A stretch of 6,237 bases of DNA, from positions 1 to 6,237 of the forward strand of contig JAPKGY010000360.1 of assembly GCA_026647385.1 (NCBI GenBank), written 5' to 3'. The position numbers and the translations under genes were made by a program. Within the stretch, counting starts at the first letter, position 1; the number at the start of each line of letters is the position of its first letter. The DNA comes from Phycisphaerae bacterium (GTDB lineage: Bacteria > Planctomycetota > Phycisphaerae > UBA1845 > PWPN01). This document shows, piece by piece, positions 1 to 5,109 of the stretch. Below the pieces are notes generated by a model. That model searched no databases and was not told where the DNA came from. It saw only the letters and a program-made list of their open reading frames with translations.

Positions 1-80
1 CGCAGATCGACGCGCGCCATGCGGTTGTTGGCATTGTCGGAGATGAACAGCCAGCGGCCATCGTAATCACCGTTGGTTTG
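1..80 (-). pseudogene. nosZ: Fragment of nitrous oxide reductase (NosZ-like), no N-terminus, truncated by window edge
   Basis: Read on the minus strand from 80 downward, the frame gives about 26 residues, including YDGRWLFISDNANNR followed by MARVDL. This closely resembles the beta-propeller segment of NosZ, the periplasmic copper enzyme that reduces N2O to N2. Family members carry a segment of the type TDG-YDG-LFINDKAN-RVAR some 150 or more residues from the N-terminus, and from memory the variant here is closest to the Sec-exported clade II (atypical) enzymes. Upstream of residue Gln (codon 80-78) the same frame gives nothing NosZ-like, and the preceding DNA encodes a lipoprotein in another frame. 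The N-terminal part of NosZ is therefore missing at this locus. It could be a deletion remnant, a gene fusion by rearrangement, or a chimeric contig join. Only 80 bases are visible, so the family call rests on one motif recognised from memory. Confidence 0.5.
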
Positions 81-616
81 ACGACCCGCAGAAGCTTCCC
101 GTCGCCCCGCGTCGAGACGATCAACGCACCCGGCTCGAGCGAGGCGGGCATGGCGTCTCCGCTCAGTACGGTGCGACCGTCGGCCTCGGTGGTGACTACG
201 ACGGTGTCCGGCAGGACGCGCAGATTCTCGTTGACCGTTTTGTCACCGCCGCCGGCGACGGCGAAGACAGCCTCGACGGAAACGTCGCCGTTCACCGTGA
301 TCTGCACCGGGTTGGTGGTGCCGTCCGTGCCGCCTTGCCAGCGATCGAACTGATAGCCCGGGGCGGCTGTGGCGGTGAGCGTGACGAGTTGGCCTGCCGC
401 GTAGGGCCCCGCCGCGGGATCGAGCGAAACACTACCCCAGCCAGGAGGTGTGATGGCGACGGTGACGGAGTAAGTGCTCGCCGGAGGATTGCCGTCGGTC
501 GGGCCGCAACTGCCCAACGCCAGGAGCAAGAGTGCCCCAACGCCCGCCGCAATCCGAGGCCTCCGGCCGCGAGCAGCGCCCGGGCGGAAGCCGAGGTACC
601 GATCATTCCTGGTCAT
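1..616 (-). CDS. Lipoprotein with divergent InlB B-type repeat domain, 3' end outside the window or disrupted near position 80
   Basis: The start is ATG at 616-614 (minus strand), with a strong Shine-Dalgarno GGGAGGGT at 631-624, seven bases upstream. A later ATG at 606 lies in another frame and has no such site. The N-terminus is Arg-rich, followed by a hydrophobic stretch (about residues 22-34) and a lipobox LGSC with the lipidated Cys at 37, so the protein is probably anchored in a membrane. Residues about 49-120 (SVTVAITPPGWGSVSLDP, then PGYQFDRWQGG and VSVEAVFA) fit the divergent InlB B-repeat fold, a small extracellular beta domain. A second beta-rich segment (LPDTVVVTTEADG, then GDGKLLRVV near residues 171-179) resembles domains that follow such repeats in planctomycete-type surface proteins. 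The frame stays open to base 1, but past about position 80 its sequence (PTVITMAAGC) looks non-coding while the NosZ-like frame begins. The true protein probably ends or is interrupted there. Specific function unknown. Confidence 0.72.
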   Translation of the reverse strand, partial: MTRNDRYLGFRPGAARGRRPRIAAGVGALLLLALGSCGPTDGNPPASTYSVTVAITPPGWGSVSLDPAAGPYAAGQLVTLTATAAPGYQFDRWQGGTDGTTNPVQITVNGDVSVEAVFAVAGGGDKTVNENLRVLPDTVVVTTEADGRTVLSGDAMPASLEPGALIVSTRGDGKLLRVVKPTVITMAAGCSSPTMPTTAWRASIC

Positions 617-973
617 TGTGCGGACCCTCCCAGAGCCTAGTCCAAGAAGTTTCGTGTGCCGGTCGGAGACGGCCCGGGCGGGCCGGGTTCTCGGGCCCGA
701 CGACTTCCATGGCCTGCGCCGACGGCGAAGTGAAACCGACGGCTTAGCGATCCCTCGCATGTGTCTCGGTATCGAGACGGTGGGCATCATAGCACCCGTG
801 GCTGCGGACAGAAAAGGAGAATCTGGGTTGAAACGTCGCTTTTCAGCGGTTTTTGCGGACATCGGGTCCGGACCGGCTTTATCCTTGTGGGCCGCGACAG
901 TACACTGCGGCCGCCGGTATGGTCCGGTGGATCGGTTTCGGGCGGCTTTCGGCTGAAAGGGGAGTGCTCCGCG
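617..973. other. Divergent intergenic region between the lipoprotein and bisphosphate nucleotidase genes
   Basis: This 357-bp stretch holds the regulatory regions of two diverging genes. I see no convincing -35/-10 pair on either strand. It contains a perfect 6-bp inverted repeat GTCTCG-GTAT-CGAGAC at 763-778, operator-like in size, and a GC-rich hairpin with arms 679-684 and 694-699. A purine-rich AAGGAG at 814-819 precedes a TTG codon at 828 that opens a 42-codon frame ending at 956, 17 bases before the nucleotidase ATG. Its codon usage is not like the neighbours, so I do not call it a gene. No tRNA or other recognisable RNA is seen. Confidence 0.5.
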
Positions 974-1960
974 ATGTACGAGAAGGAACGCCGGGTGGCG
1001 ATCGAGGCGGTTCGGCAGGCATGTCGGCTGAGCCAGACGGTCCGGGCGACGCTGGTTTCGGAAGAGACGATGGCCAAGAAGGACAAGTCGCCGGTGACGG
1101 TGGCGGATTTCGGGGCTCAGGCGGTGGTGGTCTCGGCCTTGCTGGCGGCGTTTCCGGGCGAGCCGGTCGTCGGCGAAGAGGAGGCGGCGGAGCTGAGGAC
1201 CGCGGAAGGCCGCTCGCTCAAGGAGAAAGTGGTTCAGAACGTCCAGGCGGTTGTTCCGTCGCTCGACGAGGCGGGAATCCTGGCGGCGATCGATCACGCG
1301 ACCTGTGACGGCGGGTCGACCGGACGCTACTGGACGCTCGATCCGATCGACGGGACGAAAGGGTTTCTGCGCGGCGAGCAGTATGCGGTCGCCTTGGCCT
1401 TGATGGAGGAGGGGCAGGTCGTGCTGGGCGTGCTGGGGTGTCCGAACCTCCCGATTGATCCGCGGAAGCCGGACAACGGCAAGGGCTGCCTGTTCGTTGC
1501 GGTGAAGGGGGAGGGGGCGGTGATGCGTTCACTGGAGGGCTCGACGGAGAGGCCTCTGGCAGTGACGGCGGTTACCGACCCCGCCCAGGCGTCGTTTTGC
1601 GAATCGGTGGAGTCAGGCCATTCGTCGCATGGCCATTCCGCGCAAATCAGCGAACGATTGGGTGTGGTTGCGTCGCCGGTGCGGATGGATAGCCAGTGCA
1701 AGTACGCGGCGGTCGCCCGGGGCGAGGCGTCGGTCTACCTGCGGTTGCCGACGCGGTCCGATTACGAGGAGAAGATCTGGGACCACGCAGCCGGGTGGAT
1801 CGTGGTCAAAGAGGCCGGCGGCGAGGTGACGGACGTCCGCGGCGAGCCGTTGGATTTCGGTCAGGGGCGCACGCTCCGGCGGAACAAGGGCGTCGTCGCG
1901 ACCAATGGCCGGGTCCATGGGCAGGTCATTGAGGCGGTCCGGAAGGTTTTGGGGATGTGA
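974..1960 (+). CDS. cysQ: 3'(2'),5'-bisphosphate nucleotidase, HAL2/SAL1 type
   Basis: A 328-residue enzyme of the inositol-monophosphatase fold. It is expected to remove the 3' phosphate from 3'-phosphoadenosine 5'-phosphate (pAp), giving AMP, and so clear the inhibitory by-product of PAPS-dependent sulfate transfer and reduction. Metal-site motifs are all present: VTVADFGAQ (41-49), VGEEE (66-70), DPIDGTKGF (123-131) and WDHAAG (269-274). The stretches GFLRGEQYAVALAL, LGVLGCPNL, ESVESGHSSH, SQCKYAAVARGEASVYLRLP and EKIWDHAAG match the eukaryotic HAL2/SAL1 subgroup better than the shorter E. coli CysQ; cysQ is given as the usual bacterial name. The start is ATG 974 with AAAGGGGAG at 957-965. 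The frame is open upstream to 761, but that extension lacks homology and a ribosome site. It lies 41 bp upstream of the FHA gene on the same strand. Length and all key residues look intact. Some family members also act on inositol 1,4-bisphosphate, which sequence alone cannot exclude. Confidence 0.93.
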   Translation: MYEKERRVAIEAVRQACRLSQTVRATLVSEETMAKKDKSPVTVADFGAQAVVVSALLAAFPGEPVVGEEEAAELRTAEGRSLKEKVVQNVQAVVPSLDEAGILAAIDHATCDGGSTGRYWTLDPIDGTKGFLRGEQYAVALALMEEGQVVLGVLGCPNLPIDPRKPDNGKGCLFVAVKGEGAVMRSLEGSTERPLAVTAVTDPAQASFCESVESGHSSHGHSAQISERLGVVASPVRMDSQCKYAAVARGEASVYLRLPTRSDYEEKIWDHAAGWIVVKEAGGEVTDVRGEPLDFGQGRTLRRNKGVVATNGRVHGQVIEAVRKVLGM

Positions 1961-1969
1961 CCAGTCTGT

Positions 1970-1975
1970 TATAGT
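1970..1975 (+). promoter_or_regulatory. Possible -10 element (TATAGT) for the FHA gene
   Basis: TATAGT lies in the short gap after the nucleotidase stop. It would place a transcription start near 1982 and a leader of about 20 nt carrying the GGAG at 1989-1992. No good -35 is seen about 17 bp upstream (TTTTGG at best). The FHA gene may therefore be transcribed separately as well as by read-through, but the call is weak. Confidence 0.3.
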
Positions 1976-2001
1976 AGTCCCCGGTGGCGGAGCGGGACTG
2001 C

Positions 2002-2580
2002 ATGGTTCACGTCGGTTGCCATTGTGGGCATTTTTTCAAGGTCCCCGCGTCTCAGGCGGGTAAGGCCTGCACCTGCATGCGCTGCGGCTGGGCGATCCGC
2101 CTGATCGCGCCGCGGTTGGATGAGGGTGCGGAGGAAAAGGCGGTGTGCCTGCTCGTTTCCGCCGGCCCGGCGGACGTGGGCACGCAGTTCTATCTGGCGG
2201 GCCCGGGACCTGTCTCGGTCGGCAAGAGCCGGGAACGTGATCTGCAGTTGGTGGACGCGAAAGTCTCGCGCTTGCACTGCAGGCTTCTGCGTTCGGAGCA
2301 GGGGTGGCGGGTCGAGGACGCGGACAGCACCAACGGCGTTTGGGTCAACGGAGCCAGGGTCGAGACGCACGAGTTGTGCCACGGTGACAAGCTGCGGATC
2401 GGGGATACCGAGCTGACCTGCGTGACGCCGACGCGCACCGCCCAGCCCGCGAACGACGCTGGCCTTTCGAGTCCAGTGCGCGTCGTCGAGGTCAAGCGGA
2501 AACCCGCTCCGGCCGGTGGGGACGTGTTTGACAGCGAGGGCCTCCGCCGGCGGGGTTCCGGTGGTCAAGCCGCGGATTGA
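2002..2580 (+). CDS. Small zinc-ribbon and FHA-domain protein
   Basis: A 192-residue protein, no signal peptide or membrane segment. The N-terminus (residues 1-30) is a short zinc-ribbon-like module with cysteines at 6, 8, 23, 25 and 28 in a pattern like CxCG-F-VP-AGK-C-CG, common at the start of planctomycete regulatory proteins. Residues about 62-141 form a forkhead-associated domain: VSVGKS (71-76), then VSRLHC (88-93), STNGVWVNG (109-117), HGDKLRIGDTEL (127-138). The conserved Gly, Ser-Arg-x-His and Asn-Gly positions for phosphothreonine binding are present, so it should bind a phosphorylated partner, typically a target of Ser/Thr kinases. The tail (142-192) is low-complexity and Arg/Pro/Gly-rich. 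I chose ATG 2002 because GGAG sits at 1989-1992; an in-frame GTG at 1984 would add six residues but has no ribosome site. No kinase gene is adjacent, and the specific role is unknown. It converges on hemH 63 bp downstream. Confidence 0.85.
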   Translation: MVHVGCHCGHFFKVPASQAGKACTCMRCGWAIRLIAPRLDEGAEEKAVCLLVSAGPADVGTQFYLAGPGPVSVGKSRERDLQLVDAKVSRLHCRLLRSEQGWRVEDADSTNGVWVNGARVETHELCHGDKLRIGDTELTCVTPTRTAQPANDAGLSSPVRVVEVKRKPAPAGGDVFDSEGLRRRGSGGQAAD

Positions 2581-2595
2581 CTTGCATTTCCAGTG

Positions 2596-2620
2596 GGCGA
2601 TTTCCGCGTATGGGAACGCC
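2596..2620. terminator. Hairpin between the convergent FHA and hemH genes
   Basis: GGCG (2596-2599) pairs with CGCC (2617-2620) and TTTCC (2601-2605) with GGGAA (2612-2616), including one wobble pair. A single A is bulged and the loop is GCGTAT. It begins 15 bases after the FHA stop. It lacks a T tract on either strand, so it may stabilise 3' ends or act as a weak bidirectional terminator. Confidence 0.35.
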
Positions 2621-2628
2621 GTAACCAC

Positions 2629-2657
2629 AAAGAGCCGCGGGCTTCAGCATTCGCGGC
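2629..2657 (-). terminator. Terminator-like hairpin overlapping the hemH stop codon
   Basis: Reading the minus strand, GCCGCG (2657-2652) pairs perfectly with CGCGGC (2639-2634) around a 12-nt loop, followed by TCTTT. The hemH stop codon TGA (2646-2644) lies within the loop, so the first arm is coding sequence. A nearly identical element follows aroC at 4888-4917. The T tract is short, so termination by it alone is uncertain. Confidence 0.45.
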
Positions 2658-3636
2658 GGGTGCCGACGATCGGCAGGGGGATGGCTTCGCGTCCCCGGTC
2701 CCAGGTTCGGCGGACGAGGTCGGCCATCATGTCGATGAAGGCGGGGTCGTCGTTGAGGGTTCGGGCGCGGACCATGGGGAGCCGGAGTTCCTCACAAAGC
2801 TCGCCGGCCTGGACGTCCAGATCGTAAAGCACCTCGATGTGATCGATGACAAAACCGATAGGTGCGAGGACGACGGTTTCGAGCCCGCGCTGCCGTTCCG
2901 CCTTCAGGTAATCGCACACGTCCGGTTCGAGCCAGGGGTCTTGCGGCCGACCGGTGCGGCTCTGGTAGACGAGCGCGGAATCATACGGTCCGACCTCCCG
3001 CATGACCGCGGCGATCGAGGCGGCCAACTGCTCGCGATAGCGGCAGGCGTCGGCCATCGCGATGGGGATACTGTGGGCGGTGAAGACGATCCGGGCGCGC
3101 TTGCGGAGCGGCTCGTCGAGTTGGTTGATCGCCCGGCGGATGTTGGCGGCGTTGGCCCGGATGAAGGCCGGGTGGTCGAACCAACTGTCGACGTAGCTGA
3201 CGTCGATATCGTGCAGACCCTGGTTCGCGAGAGTTTGTCGGGCTTCGCGGACGCTCTGTTTGTATTGGGTGCAACTGGCGTGCGAATGGTGCGGCGCGGC
3301 GATGAGGCCTATCGCCCGCCGAACGCCTGCCCGGGCCATCTCGCGGAGCGTATCCGCCACCAGCGGTTTCCAGTACCGCATGCCGACGTATACGGGCAGG
3401 TCGAGCCCGTCGGTCCGGAGTCGAGCGTGCAGCAGGTCGGCTTGGCGGCGGGTGACGGCCGGCAACGGCGACACCCCGCCGAACAGCATGTAATGGTCGA
3501 CGACCTGCTCGAGCCGGTGCGGTGGGATGGGCTTTCCGCGGACGACGTTGGCCAAAAAGGGGCGTACGTCCTCGGGGCCTTCGGGGCCGCCGAAGCTGAT
3601 GATCAGGACGGCATCGTAGGGTTGTCGACGATCCAC
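2644..3636 (-). CDS. hemH: Ferrochelatase (probably coproporphyrin III type)
   Basis: A 330-residue enzyme that inserts Fe(II) into a porphyrin ring near the end of haem synthesis. The catalytic motif FTAHSIP contains His188. VYQSRTGRPQDPWLEPD (223-239) and PIGFVIDHIEVLYDLD (259-274, with His266 and Glu268) are the other ferrochelatase signatures. Length matches the single-domain bacterial enzymes, and no C-terminal membrane segment is present. The N-terminal SFGGPEGPEDV, RGKPIP and HYMLFGGVSP resemble actinobacterial coproporphyrin ferrochelatase (CpfC); Phe15 sits where protoporphyrin ferrochelatases carry Met in NMGGP. This suggests iron insertion into coproporphyrin III, but the partner enzymes are not in view. 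The start is GTG at 3636-3634: the frame is closed by TAA at about 3687 and has no in-frame ATG before it, with only a weak GGGGG ribosome site eight bases upstream. It diverges from aroC across 53 bp, so the two may share a control region. Confidence 0.95.
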   Translation of the reverse strand: MDRRQPYDAVLIISFGGPEGPEDVRPFLANVVRGKPIPPHRLEQVVDHYMLFGGVSPLPAVTRRQADLLHARLRTDGLDLPVYVGMRYWKPLVADTLREMARAGVRRAIGLIAAPHHSHASCTQYKQSVREARQTLANQGLHDIDVSYVDSWFDHPAFIRANAANIRRAINQLDEPLRKRARIVFTAHSIPIAMADACRYREQLAASIAAVMREVGPYDSALVYQSRTGRPQDPWLEPDVCDYLKAERQRGLETVVLAPIGFVIDHIEVLYDLDVQAGELCEELRLPMVRARTLNDDPAFIDMMADLVRRTWDRGREAIPLPIVGTRREC

Positions 3637-3666
3637 GGTTGGTACCCCCAGTCGCGTCCCGCTCGA

Positions 3667-3693
3667 AGAGGGGATACAATGACCTTACCATGA
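3667..3693 (+). promoter_or_regulatory. Likely aroC -10 box and ribosome-site region with a four-codon ORF at the aroC start
   Basis: TACAAT at 3675-3680 fits a -10 hexamer and would start transcription near 3687, giving a leaderless or nearly leaderless aroC mRNA (ATG at 3690). No good -35 is seen. Alternatively, AGAGGGG (3667-3673) is a ribosome site five bases before ATG 3679. That ATG opens a four-codon frame (Met-Thr-Leu-Pro) ending in TGA at 3691-3693, overlapping the aroC ATG as ATGA. The second reading would imply translational coupling from an mRNA begun further upstream. Confidence 0.35.
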
Positions 3694-4808
3694 GCACGCT
3701 TGAATATCGAACCGCTGGTGAATCGCATGGCCGGGCCCTGATCGCCTTTATCGAGGGGTTGCCCGCTGGGGTCGAGTTGGACATCGAACTGGCCAACCGG
3801 GAGATGACCCGCCGGCAGGGAGGCTATGGCCGGGGCGGTCGCCAGAAGATCGAGAAAGACGAGATCCGAATCCTTTCGGGTGTGCGAAGGAACAGGACGA
3901 TCGGCTCGCCGGTCGCCATCGAAATCGCCAACAAGGACTATCGCATCGACGAAGCGCCGGCCATCGAGCGCCCGCGGCCCGGACATGCTGACTTGGCGGG
4001 CAGTTTGAAGTGGCTCACCACGGATTGCCGCGAGACCCTCGAACGCGCGTCGGCCCGCGAGACCGCGGCCCGCGTGGCGGCCGGCGCGGTGGCGCGAAGC
4101 GTGCTGGCGCCGTTCGGCATCCATTGCGTCGGATTTGTCACCCAAATCGGCCCGGTGGTTGCCCGGGTTCCCGCGGACATGGGCCCGGACGCGCTGGTGG
4201 CTGCCCGCGATGCGAACGAGGTCTATGCGCCCGACGCGTCGGCTGTCGACGCCATGATCGCCGCGATCCGCAAGTCCAAGGAAGACAAAGACACCGTCGG
4301 CGGGATCGTCGAGGTGCGCGTTTTCGGATGCCCGCCCGGTCTGGGAAGCTGCATGCGGTATCAGGATCGGCTCGACGGACGACTGATGGCGGCCGTCGGC
4401 TCCATTCAGGCGTTCAAGGGCGCCGAGATCGGCCTCGGCTTCGGCGTGGCCGGCCTGCCCGGCAGCCGCGTCCACGACGAAATCGATTACCGGGCGGAAC
4501 TGCGCGACACGCCGTGCCTCGGCTTTACCCGCCGAACGAACAACGCCGGCGGCCTCGAGGGTGGCATGACCAACGGGCAACCGGTCATCGTTCGCGGCGC
4601 GATGAAGCCGATCAGCACACTGCTCCGCGGCCTGGACAGCGTGAACCTGCGAACCAAGGCCGGCGAGCGCAGCGACTACGAGCGCAGCGACGTCTGCGCG
4701 GTCTCGATCGCCAGGGCTTTTCTGGAGAAGTTCGGCGGGGATACGCTGGCTGAGGTCAAGGCCGCGTACGGGTTCTACCTCGAGTCCGCCCGCAAGTTGG
4801 GCGGTTGA
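3690..4808 (+). CDS. aroC: Chorismate synthase
   Basis: A 372-residue enzyme that converts 5-enolpyruvylshikimate 3-phosphate to chorismate by anti-1,4 elimination of phosphate, using reduced FMN. It is the last common step toward aromatic amino acids, folate and quinones. All three family signatures are present: GESHGRALIAF (10-20), ASARETAARVAAGA (120-133) and RSDVCAVSIARAF (332-344). RQGGYGRGGR (42-51), RPGHAD with His99 (96-101), and TNNAGGLEGGM (283-293) are the usual FMN/substrate-contact regions; the His in GESHG is residue 13. Length is normal and nothing is missing. The frame is open back to 3639, but residues before MSTLEYRTAGESHG show no homology and would abut the hemH start, so I chose ATG 3690. 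There is no adjacent shikimate gene; it appears monocistronic, with hairpins downstream at 4835-4854 and 4888-4917. Confidence 0.96.
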   Translation: MSTLEYRTAGESHGRALIAFIEGLPAGVELDIELANREMTRRQGGYGRGGRQKIEKDEIRILSGVRRNRTIGSPVAIEIANKDYRIDEAPAIERPRPGHADLAGSLKWLTTDCRETLERASARETAARVAAGAVARSVLAPFGIHCVGFVTQIGPVVARVPADMGPDALVAARDANEVYAPDASAVDAMIAAIRKSKEDKDTVGGIVEVRVFGCPPGLGSCMRYQDRLDGRLMAAVGSIQAFKGAEIGLGFGVAGLPGSRVHDEIDYRAELRDTPCLGFTRRTNNAGGLEGGMTNGQPVIVRGAMKPISTLLRGLDSVNLRTKAGERSDYERSDVCAVSIARAFLEKFGGDTLAEVKAAYGFYLESARKLGG

Positions 4809-4834
4809 TTGCTCAACTTGATCGATTGTTGTCG

Positions 4835-4854
4835 TCGGAGTGCTGGAACTCCGA
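4835..4854 (+). other. Perfect 7-bp hairpin downstream of aroC
   Basis: TCGGAGT (4835-4841) and ACTCCGA (4848-4854) are exact inverted repeats around a 6-nt loop, 27 bases after the aroC stop. No T tract follows, so it looks more like a 3'-end stabiliser or part of a compound 3' structure than a terminator. Confidence 0.45.
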
Positions 4855-4860
4855 AGAGCT

Positions 4861-4917
4861 GCGGGTTTCGGCTCGCCCCGGCGAGGCGCCGCGGCGACCT
4901 GAAGCCCGCGGCCCTTT
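4861..4917 (+). terminator. Terminator-like structured region after aroC
   Basis: Two alternative folds are possible. In one, GCGGGTTTC (4861-4869) pairs with GAAGCCCGC (4901-4909, one G-U), enclosing a small CTCGC/GCGAG hairpin (4872-4876 with 4881-4885). In the other, GCCGCG (4888-4893) pairs with CGCGGC (4907-4912), followed by CCTTT. The second fold is the counterpart of the hairpin at the hemH 3' end. The T tract is short, so efficiency is uncertain. Confidence 0.45.
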
Positions 4918-4978
4918 AATCCCGGAATCGGTCAGTTCGAGTCCTTCCGAATCCATTTCGCATGCCCCACCTTTGTTC

Positions 4979-5018
4979 TCTGTCCCTCTGCGCTTCTGCG
5001 CCTCTGCGCCTTTCTCCC
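4979..5018. repeat. Degenerate 8-bp tandem repeat, unit TCTGCGCY
   Basis: Consecutive octamers read TCTGTCCC, TCTGCGCT, TCTGCGCC, TCTGCGCC and TTTCTCCC. The middle three (4987-5010) are near-perfect and the outer two diverged. The 8-base period does not fit coding sequence. Similar CTCTGYG-type arrays are, as I recall, scattered between genes in several environmental bacterial phyla, but their role is unknown. Confidence 0.6.
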
Positions 5019-5075
5019 GTCGACGCGCCCGAGGCACTCGCTACCCGGTGCCCGGCGATTATTTTTTCCTTTCCC

Positions 5076-5105
5076 TTGACTTTCCCAGTTTTTGGTGTAT
5101 ATATA
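5076..5105 (+). promoter_or_regulatory. Sigma70-type promoter, TTGACT ... TATATA
   Basis: A -35 box TTGACT at 5076-5081 is followed by TATATA at 5098-5103 (16-bp spacer) or 5100-5105 (18 bp). A pyrimidine and T-rich tract (5059-5073) lies just upstream, and this is the most AT-rich spot in the window. Transcription would start near 5110. It is the best promoter in the window, and what follows it is a structured segment ending in a terminator, not an obvious gene. Confidence 0.65.
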
Positions 5106-5109
5106 TGGA

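Noticed and set aside
828..956. TTG-started 42-codon frame with AAGGAG upstream, before the bisphosphate nucleotidase gene
   Set aside because: Third-position composition is not like the neighbouring genes, TTG is a poor start, and no homology is apparent. Conservation in relatives would be needed.
761..973. N-terminal extension of the bisphosphate nucleotidase from ATG 761
   Set aside because: The added residues do not resemble the family, and the good ribosome site is at 957-965 before ATG 974.
2593..3693. 366-codon plus-strand frame over hemH
   Set aside because: Antisense shadow of a clear ferrochelatase, with no recognisable domain. Only its last four codons matter, as the mini-ORF before aroC.
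3603..4580. 325-codon minus-strand frame over aroC
   Set aside because: Antisense to a complete chorismate synthase with all signatures; composition is typical of a shadow frame.
5033..5067. Possible terminator: GGCAC/GTGCC hairpin followed by a T run
   Set aside because: The stem is only 5 bp, the loop is 10 nt, and nine bases separate it from the T run. The T-rich tract is better explained as part of the promoter region.
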